A stretch of DNA of 29,131 nt from Thalassiosira profunda (Eukaryota > Bacillariophyta > Thalassiosirophyceae > Thalassiosirales > Thalassiosiraceae), in the NCBI GenBank assembly GCA_036939355.1, contig JALLAP010000359.1, positions 1 through 29,131 on the forward strand. Reading direction: 5' to 3'. Shown here one piece after another: positions 8,751 to 17,657 of the stretch (positions are counted from its first letter, which is position 1; every line of letters starts with the position of its first letter). The position numbers and the translations under genes are program-made. The notes below the pieces were generated by a model. The model was not told where the DNA came from. It did not search any database and was given only the letters and a program-made list of their open reading frames with translations.

Positions 8751-11700
8751 CTACACAAAGAAACTGGAAGTGACAATAGCCAGCACTGCCGGCATCAACA
8801 TGCCCACTGCCAATCGGCCTGCATTGCTGGCGTCCCCATCGTACTGGTTGATCAAATCGATGTCGGGGCCATCGCCGGGCCATGTCACATTGAAGTGGCA
8901 CAAATCATGAGCGGCTTCTTTTTGCCCCGCACTGAGTTCACTCCATTTCTTACTGTAAGGCGCAGGTTCTCCTGTCCATCTCGACCAGGTGCTCTCTTCC
9001 CAGCCCAGGGCGAGCGCTGCACTCGACGCATCCTCTGGAAGATCGCTCCACTTTGTACCCCGATAATGCTGCGAGTAAAGGGAAAGTGAGAATGTGCGAG
9101 CCCAGGCATGATCGCAGAAATATAGACGGTCAAAGAGTCTCACGTTTTGGAAGCAGTCCCAGGTGCGTTCGTACAAACCGAGCTGGATGGCGTAGGGTCT
9201 CTGGTACTCGGTCAGATCCGACCAAGCCCGCTTCTCTATGTCCGCGCGTCCCACATCGTTCCACGTCGATTCCTCGTAGAGAAACACATTCGAGGCAACG
9301 CTCTTCTGCTCGTCTGAAAGATCGTCCCAGACACGATATCTAATCTTCGGCTTGGGAAACGGGAACGGGCCTGGGTTCTTCGTCATGTCGTTCTGGTCCC
9401 AAACATCCTCGTCGTAGCAAAGTTCGGTGGCGTGCAATAGTTCGGTTTCATTCAGCTCCTTCCAGGCCTTCTCATTGGAGGCTGGTGCATCGGCCAATCC
9501 GTCCCAGGATTGCTCCGACCACCCCAAGCCTGCCATGGCAACGTCGTGCCCTCTCTTTTCCAGGTCCGACCACGAGTAAGAATCGTAATGGTCTGTAAAT
9601 GGGTCGAAACGTGAGAACGACGTGAGAACGATTGCTTCATGGTGAACTCCGAACGAGCAAGACAGACTCACTTTGCCAGCAATCCCAGCTCGCGTCATCG
9701 TATCCAAGGGCAGTCGCGGTATCCTTTTCATAGTACATGAACTCGAACCAGCCTTTTTGCTCCACATCTGCCAGTCCAACCACGTTCCATGTCAGATGCG
9801 TGTATCCCAAGCTTTGCTCCAGTTGCACGCGCAATTGCTCGTCCAAGTCCTCCCAAGGAACGTAGCGCTTCGGAGGTTTCGCAATGGGAGTTCCTATGCC
9901 ATACTCCGCAATGTCCAGTCGATCGTACGTGCTCTTGTAATGACACAGCTGGAGCGCACTTCGAACCTGCTCCTCGTCCAAATCTTCCCACAACTGCCTC
10001 CTGGTCGTTTGGGAATCGCCGTATTGCGCATTCCACGAGTCCATGTTCCAACCCAGCGATTGAAGGTAAGGAGTCAGCTCCAGAGCGTGGAGCTGCTTCC
10101 ACGAGAACGACTCAAAGTGGTTCTGCCAGCAGTTCCACGACACATCATCTTCGAACCCCAGCTGCATGGCCGCTGTCCTCTGCGCATCGCTCAGATCCGC
10201 CCAGCGCAGCCGCTCGATGGGATTCGTTCCAACCTGGTTCCAAGACTCCTTCGTGTACCGCAGGTGCTCCTGCGCCACGATCTGGTGGGCGCGGTTCAGC
10301 TTGTTCCAAGGCACGAAGCGCACGTCATTGAGCAGGGGGCGCCGATACTGATAGCCGCCCTTCGTGGGGTATGCCGTGATGGTAGGCGATTCAGTTGGCT
10401 GCAACCTCGTTGGCGACGATGATTTTGTGGGAGGATCGGTCGGGAAGTCAGTCGGAGCAGGGCTGATTGTGGGCGGCGGGGTGGGCCGTTGGGTGGGAAC
10501 TTTCGTCGGTTTCGGCGTCGGCCTGGGGGTGGGGTTTGGCAACCCTACCAACTGGAGGGCCGGTACGACGGGCGATTTGGTTGGCTCCAATGTGACAGTC
10601 AGGCACACATCTTCCTGTTTGTCCCACTCGCACTCGTCCAGATCCTTGCAGTCGTTCTTCGTCAACGCGGGATCATTGCAGATGCCGCCAGCAAAGGGCT
10701 CTTTCGTCGGCTTCTTTGTGGGCGAGGGCGTCTTTGTTTGTGGCAAGATGTGTGATATTAGCAATGAATGAGCTTCGACTCAAATCGACTCAATGTTGGA
10801 AACAACAATACACTCACTGGCTCGAGCGTTGGCTCTCTGGTCGGCTGCGGAGTAGGTTCTCTCGTCTGCAAATGCGCAATGAAGAAGGTAAGCAAAGTCA
10901 CATGTGAGTTGCATGCAAAAAGAAAGATCATTCACAAAAGCGTATCTGTAGACTCACCGGCTCATCCGTGGTGGGCACTGGCGTCGGATCTAGCGTTGTC
11001 GGCATCTCAGTCGGTGTCTCCGTTGGATCGGGTTCCTCTGTTGGGGCATCTGTCGGCGAGAACGTCACTTCGATGCACTCATTCGCGTTCCGATCCCAAA
11101 CGCAGTTGCTGGAAAGCTTGCATGCCTCCTTGGACAAATTTGGATCGTCGCAATCCTCCAGCCCGTCGGCTTGACCACTTGAGGAGACTCCGTCGGGCAC
11201 ATCTGTGGGGAGTGGCGTGTCCGCCAGGCTGGGCGTCGTCACCGGAGTATCCCGACACAGCGTCATACCGTTCGAGCCCACCGTCCACTCGCAGTTGATT
11301 GCAATCTTGCACTCGTTCTCGCTGAGCGACAGCACGTAGCAATTGTCCGCCACCACTGCCTTTGGGTTGCAGACGGTGTTCCCATTGGAATCGAGGTCGA
11401 CCCACTCGCAGTTCGAGGCCGCGAGGCAGTCCACTTCACTCTCAGAGAGGACGTAGCAGTTCTCGACGGGGGTGGTGGCGACGTTGCGGCAGAGGGTATT
11501 ACCGGCCGAATCTGACGACCACTTGCAGTTGGACGCGGCCACGCAGGCAGCCTCGTCCGTTGACAAGACAAAGCAGTTTTCTGTGGAGCCACCGCCGGGA
11601 GAAGTGACCTGGCTTGTGGAGAACAGGAAATCACACATCATGGTGCCGTCGTCGCCCTTTATCCAATCGCAGTTGGCCGCATCCTTGCACTCTTGCTTCG

Positions 11701-12157
11701 TCAGGTTGGGATCCCAGCAATCCGCTTCCCCAGCTTGCAGCGAGGCTAGGAATGGAGCAGGAGTCACTGGAGCCAGGGTAGGAAACCCAGTTGCTGGCGG
11801 AAGTGTCGGCGATGTTGTCGGCGGAGGCTCCGTCGGAGACAGAGTAGTTGGCGACAGGCTGGTAGGTTTCGAGCTGGGGGTGGCCGTGGTGGGTTCAAGC
11901 GTGGGTGGAGCCGTCGAGGGACTCGCGCTAGGCTGGCTCGAGATCGTGGGCGGCCCCGTGGTTGCTCTTTCCAACTCGGAGAGCGTCGTCAGCCAATCCG
12001 GAGCCGCGGCATCCGCCGGCGCGGGTTCGGGCGCCTTTGCCTCCTCGTCCTTCTTGCCCCATGCAGTGGCCACGAGCAACGCGAGCAGGACGGCCCGCGG
12101 GAGGAGGACGGCCGCCGTCGACGACGGCGGGCGACCCCGTCGCTTCGTTGCCATCAT
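8751..12157 (-). CDS. Large secreted, probably GPI-anchored, Cys/Pro-Thr/Trp-repeat surface protein
   Basis: Five exons: 12157-10958, 10865-10818, 10731-9672, 9592-9144 and 9068-8751. All junctions are GT-AG and in phase, giving 1,024 aa. A signal peptide covers ~1-34 (VLLPRAVLLALLVATAWG). A Pro/Thr-rich stretch follows (69-136), then five Cys repeats of the form C-x-[VD]-[LP]-x-[LS]-x2-E/A-x-C-x5-C-x-W-x(n)-C. Next come a second Pro/Thr linker including the 48-nt exon 2, a sixth Cys repeat, a third Pro/Thr linker and twelve W-x2-L...A...L-G-[YWF]...W units. The C-terminus ends DGDASNAG plus a hydrophobic tail, a GPI-signal pattern. Such W-x2-L/LGY repeats occur in secreted diatom proteins. 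A cell-wall or adhesive role is an inference; no enzyme domain is visible. The alternative start ATG at 12172 would weaken the signal peptide. Confidence 0.8.
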
Positions 12158-12592
12158 ATCCCCCCGGTTCATATCATGTGCACAATCTATCCAATCGCCT
12201 CGCGACGAGCCAGTCATTGCAAATTGCAACCAAGCAATCAACCCAGCCCCGGTAACAAGCGCAACAAGGAGCCAAGAGGAGGCACGGGCTGCCGGGTCCG
12301 AAATCGAGTGAAGAGGCGGGCTACCGGCCCAAAACGAGGCGGCGCGGGCAACGGGCCAAAATCTGCCCTTCCGCCAAATTTGGCACGAGTTCGAAGCCGA
12401 TTTGAAGCCGACTGGGAGAGTACGTAATACGTGGTACCAATGCCGATATTGCGAGTTACCTACCGTGTACGTAGATACCTACGTAAGAGCAAAGATCTCG
12501 CTCAACGATTTTGCAACACAAACAACAACCCGCCAACCGTGCTACCCTGGGCCCCGACGCCTGCACCCCGCCCCTCCAGCCTCCTCGCAACG
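12158..12592. promoter_or_regulatory. Shared divergent promoter region with clustered TACGTA motifs
   Basis: This 435-bp region separates the start codons of two divergent genes, the surface protein (-) and the cyclophilin-like protein (+). The palindrome TACGTA occurs at 12421-12426, 12468-12473 and 12480-12485. ACGT is the core bound by many bZIP factors, so these are candidate regulatory sites. Function is inferred from position and clustering only. Confidence 0.4.
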
Positions 12593-13651
12593 ATGGGCTA
12601 CGACTCCAACATCAAGAGCGCCAAGTCCGAGCAGCGGCAGCGCGTCGCCATCCTCGCGTCGCTCGTCGCACTCTCGTTGGCGTTCGTCCTCCTCGTCTCG
12701 ATGCTGCACCCGCCCCTCGACAAGGAGGTGCACCCTCGCATGGCCGCCTCCAGCGCGGTATCGCGGGCCAAGGAGGGCGCCCATCTGCGCGCGGCGGACA
12801 AATTGGCGGGCAAGGCGGCGCCGGCGATCGTGGCCTCCGATTCTGGAGCGGCGGTGGTCGTTGAGCCGAAGCATAACAACGATAATGGGGTAGCAAAGCA
12901 AAAGAGCGAGAAGGAGGCCGCGGCCGTCAGGGCCGACCTCGAGGCGCAGGTCCGAGCGATCAAAAAGACTGGCGTCATCATGGAGGACGATAAGCATTCC
13001 CTGGAGGTGACAGGAAAATTGCAGGAGGCGACGCGGGAGTTGATAGGGCTGCGGTACGGATCGTTCGGGGACAAGAGATTCCGGATCAAGTTCGATCTGG
13101 AGTTCCAATCTACCATTCCTGATTTTGAGGAGAAGGGCAAGGATGGGACGCTCCTGATCGAGCTGGCGCCAATATCCCTCATTCCGTGTTCGGTGTACAA
13201 TTTCCTGGAGATTGCGCGGACGTGGAAGAAGGGCGCCTTCCACCGCAACGCCGGGCATGTATTGCAAGCCATGGCTCGGTCGGGAGTGACGGAAAGCATG
13301 CCCTTTCAGGAGTACAGCAAGGAGTTTCCGCACAAGAAGGGAACGATAGGATACGCGGGCCGGCCGTCGGGGCCGGAATTTTACGTGAGCATCCAGGACA
13401 ACAGCAAAAACCACGGGCCTGGCAGCCAGCAAAAGAGAAATCCCTACGAGGCCGACTGCGCCATCGGAACGGTCATACAGGGAATGGACGACGGCACGAT
13501 CGATCGGGTTCACAAAATGCCGGGCCATGAGTTCATCGGAGACAAGAAAAAGTGGGTGTGGATACGGCGGATGCACATCTTGGTTCCGGGGGATGGTCCC
13601 GATGGGTACGTCGAATATTCCAGCAGTCCCGACGTGATCCCGGAGGATTAG
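12593..13651 (+). CDS. Membrane-anchored cyclophilin-like protein
   Basis: A 352-aa single-exon protein from ATG 12593. The frame is open for 54 more codons upstream, but that peptide looks like untranslated leader. A short basic N-terminus precedes one transmembrane segment (VAILASLVALSLAFVLLVSML, ~22-42), giving type II topology. An Ala/Glu/Lys-rich stalk follows, then a C-terminal ~170-residue domain resembling cyclophilin peptidyl-prolyl isomerases. Support includes VYNFLEIA, GAFHRNAGHVLQAM (cf. the F-H-R...Q element), GPEFYVSIQDN and AIGTVIQGMD. The catalytic Arg of FHR and the following Gln are present. The Phe and Trp that line the active site of cyclophilin A are not evident, so activity may be weak or absent. 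It probably resides in the secretory pathway. Degenerate cyclophilin domains of this sort are common in diatoms, as far as I recall. Confidence 0.75.
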   Translation: MGYDSNIKSAKSEQRQRVAILASLVALSLAFVLLVSMLHPPLDKEVHPRMAASSAVSRAKEGAHLRAADKLAGKAAPAIVASDSGAAVVVEPKHNNDNGVAKQKSEKEAAAVRADLEAQVRAIKKTGVIMEDDKHSLEVTGKLQEATRELIGLRYGSFGDKRFRIKFDLEFQSTIPDFEEKGKDGTLLIELAPISLIPCSVYNFLEIARTWKKGAFHRNAGHVLQAMARSGVTESMPFQEYSKEFPHKKGTIGYAGRPSGPEFYVSIQDNSKNHGPGSQQKRNPYEADCAIGTVIQGMDDGTIDRVHKMPGHEFIGDKKKWVWIRRMHILVPGDGPDGYVEYSSSPDVIPED

Positions 13652-13796
13652 TGGGTTGTTATGGTTACATTGAGAGTGCGGCTTCCCGGAGGAGGGGAAG
13701 CGATCCAAGTCATCGGAGGTGTTTCTTGCATTTGTAGCTTTTGCCTGCTGGAAAGGTTACTACCCTAGCGTAAGTACGTACGTAGCCTTTGCGGCG

Positions 13797-13805
13797 GAAG
13801 TTGGA
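13797..13805. repeat. Left target-site duplication of the MULE element
   Basis: The nine bases GAAGTTGGA directly precede the left terminal inverted repeat. They are repeated exactly and in the same orientation directly after the right one (21815-21823). Nine bp is the usual duplication length for Mutator-like elements. Confidence 0.85.
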
Positions 13806-13873
13806 GCATTTTCCCTTCAATACGCACCCCCCCCTCCCTTCAATACGCACCCTCCGAATAAGAGTTCCTATGT
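13806..13873 (+). repeat. Left terminal inverted repeat
   Basis: It starts GCATTTTCCCTTCAATACG and ends AGAGTTCCTATGT. It matches the reverse complement of 21747-21814 over 68 positions with mismatches at positions 4, 5, 12, 13 and 66. It contains two copies of TCCCTTCAATACGCACC separated by a run of C, a plausible tandem transposase-binding site. Confidence 0.9.
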
Positions 13874-14708
13874 GGGAAAGCTACGCATTTTAGTTTGGCC
13901 GTTTAACATGGTACCCGTAGGATTTGGGCGGCTCTGACTCCCCCCGTTCCGGAAAAATTCAGACCCAACGCTGTCTCCCCTCCTCCCTCCCCTCAAACAT
14001 CAAAGAACACGCCGTGCCGCAACGCGCCCTTCGACCCTCGCCACGCCTCCCCGCGGCAGCGCCCGTTTCCATCCCTCTCGGTGTCGCTGCCATGGTGCCT
14101 CCGCCCTCAATTGTTACGCCGCCCGCCAGACCTATCCGGGAGGCGGGCGGAGACATCAACGCCGACGGCGGTCACCCTCGTCCTCTCGGCACCGCCCCGC
14201 CTGCTGTAAGGTACTCCGCCAGCTCGCCGTCCGTGCGCGAGTGCACCAACGCGAGAAGCGCATCGACAACGGCGGCGGACGCAGCGACGAGCGTGGTGGA
14301 GAGCACCGCGTGGCCGCGCGCTACGAGCGTGGTTGGAGGCTGGAACTCGTGAAGTCCGACGGCCGCCTCCTCGCCCCCGGTTCCCCCGCCGCCCACACCA
14401 AGCGCCCACGTGCTGCGTGCGGCACGATCGTCGTTAATCGACGTGCGTGCGGAATCTAGCGGCTGCACGGGGGCGGCAACGGCGGAGGAGGAGGCGGGGG
14501 AGCAGGGGGGAGCACATCACATGCACACAAGAAGTGTGAGTGCACTGCTTGCTGCTTGCATACTGATCAACCCCGATATCATCTCTCTCACTTGATATTT
14601 CACTTCCTCATTTTTCAGGGATTTGTTGAAATGATCTATCAAGCCAATTTATTAATGGGGGAAACGCTGTCCGAGACTGCATTAATCTACAAACGTGAGT
14701 GCTAATGC
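13874..14708. other. Left subterminal region of the transposon, no confident gene
   Basis: About 835 bp between the left inverted repeat and the stop of the last element gene. The part from ~13980 to 14500 is GC-rich, with Ala-rich open frames on both strands; the minus frame 14172-14468 has 98 codons but no ATG. It could be 3' untranslated sequence or a captured host fragment. The stretch ~14560-14660 is AT-rich. Confidence 0.5.
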
Positions 14709-15827
14709 CTACTTCTTCGATTCGTTCCTCGTCAGCACCACGACCCTGCTCAACTTGCCCTCGTTCCCACGCTCGTACTCGGGATCCCACCAGCGGATGC
14801 CGCGGCAAGCACTTCCGTCCGTCGTCCACGCGGGAATCGCAACGGCCGTCTCCCCCCCATCGAAATCGAACGCCCGGAGCGCCCGGCCCTCCAGCGTATA
14901 GATCTTTTGCCAGGGCGCCACGGTGTCCCAGAAACAGCGGTTGCTGGCGGCCATCCGCAGCCCCTCGCAGGTGGCATTCTCGCACTTGCTGCGGGACAAG
15001 TTCAACTTCTTCTCGAGGTAAGCAAAGAGCTTGTCCGTGTTGGCATCCTTGATCCCCATTGACTGCAAACGCTGACTCGTCTTTGTATTCTTCGCAAACA
15101 GCACTGTGTTCATGTGAGTGTGGTTGGTGATGATGCCGAGCTTGGAGAAAATGTTGATCATCTCCTGGCCCTTCAGCATCCCAACGAGATACAGACCTCC
15201 CTCGCACGGCTTTGCGCAGAACGCGTCCACAACCTCCTTGGTGTCGTTGCTGCTGTTGGCCAGTTCGATGAGCGCGGGAAGATTGCTGAGCGATCGATAG
15301 ATCTCGGCCGCAACAACCGTCCTCTTGTGGCTGACTTGGCAGCGTCGGTACTGCCCAGCAGAGACGCACATGTTCTCCGCGACCATGCAATCGATGAAGC
15401 GAATCACGAGGTTGTCGTCCGCGTCCGAGGCCATCGCAGCGTCCACGCCTGCGCACCAGCCGCTGGGAGACGGCGTGAACGCCATCGTGAGAACGACCTC
15501 GAAGATGAGGCGCAAATCTCCATTTGTTTCGCGGGCGATGGAGAGCAACTTGTCGAGGAAGATACTGTAGAATACGTCTTTGGTGAGTTGTGGAGTGATG
15601 TGGGTCCACTCTTCCCTCGACAACTCAAGCGATGCAACTGACGCGCTGTTTATATCGTCGATTGGTCGATGCTTCCGCCTCCACGCCTCGATGAGAGCGA
15701 GCACGCGGCCGAAGCATTTCTTTAGCGCCGGCGGAAGGTCGTCGTCCTCCGGCGGAAGGAGATGCTCCCGTCGATACGTTGCCGCGAACTCAACGTTGGT
15801 GACGACAGTGCGTCGTTTGCTGCTCAT
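14709..15827 (-). CDS. Transposon-encoded protein of unknown function (372 aa)
   Basis: An intact single-exon frame from ATG 15827 to TAG. I do not recognise the family. The protein is mostly helical in appearance, without membrane segments or a signal peptide. Features include a basic start (MSSKRRTVV), a Cys-containing central part (ENMCVSAGQYRRCQVSHKR), an Asn/Thr/His-rich segment (GIITNHTHMNTVLFAKNT) and a C-terminal stretch rich in Trp and Gly (AFDFDGGETAVAIPAW, GIRWWDPEYERG). It lies 126 bp downstream of the helix-turn-helix gene on the same strand, inside the inverted repeats. This implies co-mobilisation and possibly a transposition-related or element-maintenance role. Mutator elements can carry a second gene (mudrB in maize), but I see no resemblance. 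It may be a captured host gene. Confidence 0.75.
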   Translation of the reverse strand: MSSKRRTVVTNVEFAATYRREHLLPPEDDDLPPALKKCFGRVLALIEAWRRKHRPIDDINSASVASLELSREEWTHITPQLTKDVFYSIFLDKLLSIARETNGDLRLIFEVVLTMAFTPSPSGWCAGVDAAMASDADDNLVIRFIDCMVAENMCVSAGQYRRCQVSHKRTVVAAEIYRSLSNLPALIELANSSNDTKEVVDAFCAKPCEGGLYLVGMLKGQEMINIFSKLGIITNHTHMNTVLFAKNTKTSQRLQSMGIKDANTDKLFAYLEKKLNLSRSKCENATCEGLRMAASNRCFWDTVAPWQKIYTLEGRALRAFDFDGGETAVAIPAWTTDGSACRGIRWWDPEYERGNEGKLSRVVVLTRNESKK

Positions 15828-15953
15828 TGCTTGGGTTGTGCAACGAATGTCTTCTTCTGCCGGGAAATCAAGAACAGAATCGAAACCATTCCTGATTTGA
15901 TTCAATTTAGGTGAGACGAAGAGTGTGTGCTAGCCATCCCAGCTACGTTACGT

Positions 15954-17438
15954 CTAACCCTCCACCTCCCGGATCCGCTCCATCAACCGGCCCCAGCCCT
16001 GCCTCGTCGTTGCAACGATTGTCACCCTGTAATCGCTCCCGCTCTCGTCGTCGCGAATGACGTACGAGTACAGGGCGCACATGTCGTATCCCTCTCGTGA
16101 GTCGTTCTTGTGATCGAGGTGCTTCGCCAGCTTGTCCTTCTCGCTGATCTCTCGCGCGATGATGCCCACGTACTCCCAGCTCACCTCCAGGTCAGCGTAA
16201 AGACCATCGCGGTGCTGCCGGGACAGCTCGTGGCGCCGCCGGTCAGTGAAGGAGCCGGGGTACTTGACGCAGACGAGCCGCTGCATGTATTGCAACAGCT
16301 TCCCCAGAGCGAGCTTCAACTCGTCGTCCATCGACTTGATTATACTGCCGTAGAAGAGTGGAATTCGGAGGTACTTCCCCCCCAAGATGTATGGGCGGCC
16401 GTCGGAATCGAGGTAGAGTGTGGACGAACCTTGGCCTTGCCTGTACCAGAGATCCAATCTCACGACCTTGCCCACGTCCCGGCTTTTTTCCTTCGTGAGA
16501 GCAGCGGCGTTTTCTGGCTTGTCGGCGTACGCCATCGTTTGCTGGAAGAACGCCCTTCGATATTGCTCCGTCCAACCAGCCTCGTGCAGGCCATCCAACT
16601 CCAGCGAGCCCTCGCGATAGACTTTGATGTCGGGGCTCTCTTCGTACGTCAGCATCCACGCGGGGACGTCGACCACGTTGATGCCGTTCGCCCGGAAGAA
16701 TCGGTCTGAGTCACGCTTGTTCTTCATCAGGTCCGAGCAGTGCGGCGTTTTGTCGAGACGCGGGCAGAGGTTGATCATTTCGGTGGGGGAGAACGCAACG
16801 TTCACGTTGGTGTGCACCCAGGGCACCGCGGCGTCCATTACTCCAGGGAACCTCGCCTTCGTCTCCTTTGGGGTGCACTGGCGCAGAGGGTGGTCAGTCA
16901 AGTGGCTGCAGTACTGGAAGCAGAGGTACCCAGCGAAGAGAGAGAACGACAGCTGCGTGATCAATGGCAGGATCTGATGGTGGTACTGGTTGTCGCACTG
17001 CTTCCAGTCGAGGTTTAGAGAATCGAACCTCTTCTTGAACGAGTCCATGACGTGCTCCTTGTGCAAGTCGTGGGACTCTCTCAGATCGGGGCGCTCGTCG
17101 ATCATTTGGAGGACGAAGGATCTCATCTCTTGCCTGGGAACGAGCGTCGGTGCAGGCTTTGGCTCGATCTTCTTTCGCTTCGACTTGTCCCTCTTGATGT
17201 AATCGCGCAGACTGTGGTACGAGATGCCCTTCGACGCGGCGTACTCGGGCCCGGGCTTCTTCGAGGCTGGGGTGTCTTTGTCGTCCCACTCTTTAACGAA
17301 GGACGCGATCTTGGCCTGGCCCTGCTCATCGTGCCAATTCTGGTACGGTCCTCTCGATCCCTTGCCGCCCACCGCGGCCTTCTTCGGCGTTTGCTTGCGC
17401 TTGGCTTTCGCTTTGGCTTTGCCCTTCGTCTTGGTCAT
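15954..17438 (-). CDS. Transposon-encoded putative DNA-binding protein with HTH-like N-terminus (494 aa)
   Basis: An intact single-exon frame from ATG 17438 to TAG. The first ~20 residues are almost all Lys, Ala and Thr, a nuclear-targeting or DNA-contact tail. Residues ~58-85 (PGPEYAASKGISYHSLRDYIKR) resemble a psq/CENP-B-type helix-turn-helix, in which A-x3-G-[IV]-x3-[ST]-L-R marks the recognition helix. KSKRKK follows. The remaining ~400 residues are not recognised and include a Cys/His-containing stretch (FQYCSHLTDHPLRQC) and a segment with LDLWYRQGQGSSTLYLDSDGR. I see no convincing DDE triad. It lies 219 bp downstream of the transposase gene on the same strand. The likely role is recognition of the element ends or regulation of transposition, inferred from context. 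It could instead be a transposase-like remnant of another family. Confidence 0.78.
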   Translation of the reverse strand: MTKTKGKAKAKAKRKQTPKKAAVGGKGSRGPYQNWHDEQGQAKIASFVKEWDDKDTPASKKPGPEYAASKGISYHSLRDYIKRDKSKRKKIEPKPAPTLVPRQEMRSFVLQMIDERPDLRESHDLHKEHVMDSFKKRFDSLNLDWKQCDNQYHHQILPLITQLSFSLFAGYLCFQYCSHLTDHPLRQCTPKETKARFPGVMDAAVPWVHTNVNVAFSPTEMINLCPRLDKTPHCSDLMKNKRDSDRFFRANGINVVDVPAWMLTYEESPDIKVYREGSLELDGLHEAGWTEQYRRAFFQQTMAYADKPENAAALTKEKSRDVGKVVRLDLWYRQGQGSSTLYLDSDGRPYILGGKYLRIPLFYGSIIKSMDDELKLALGKLLQYMQRLVCVKYPGSFTDRRRHELSRQHRDGLYADLEVSWEYVGIIAREISEKDKLAKHLDHKNDSREGYDMCALYSYVIRDDESGSDYRVTIVATTRQGWGRLMERIREVEG

Positions 17439-17657
17439 GCTCGGAGCAATGGAGTGAGGAAGTGAGGAAGCAATGAGAATTCTGCGGGAGTGAACACTCC
17501 AGCCTTGAGAACCGGCTGCTCTTTCATTTCACCAAATGGGAAAGGGAGCAGAACCAAGACTTGAAACAGAATTCTTTTTAAATTTTAAAATAACATGTAG
17601 GTGAGAATTGATATCTCACTTCAACAAATATCATTCCGGTGAAATCAGTGAGCATGG

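Noticed and set aside
7449..8901. Several minus-strand frames in the tandem array sharing peptides such as WTQWMPKSRGKCHSG
   Set aside because: The similarity comes from DNA repetition; frames break between copies and no gene structure or start is consistent.
10364..12311. Gly/Val-rich plus-strand frames over the Pro/Thr gene
   Set aside because: Reverse-strand reading of Pro/Thr repeats gives Gly/Val repeats; the spliced minus-strand gene explains the region fully.
12542..13708. 388-codon minus-strand frame opposite the cyclophilin-like gene
   Set aside because: Arg/Leu/His-rich shadow; the plus strand has a transmembrane anchor and a recognisable cyclophilin-like domain.
16110..16709. 199-codon plus-strand frame inside the transposon
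   Set aside because: Antisense to the 494-aa gene, no motif; the same holds for 15114-15641 and 19317-20057.
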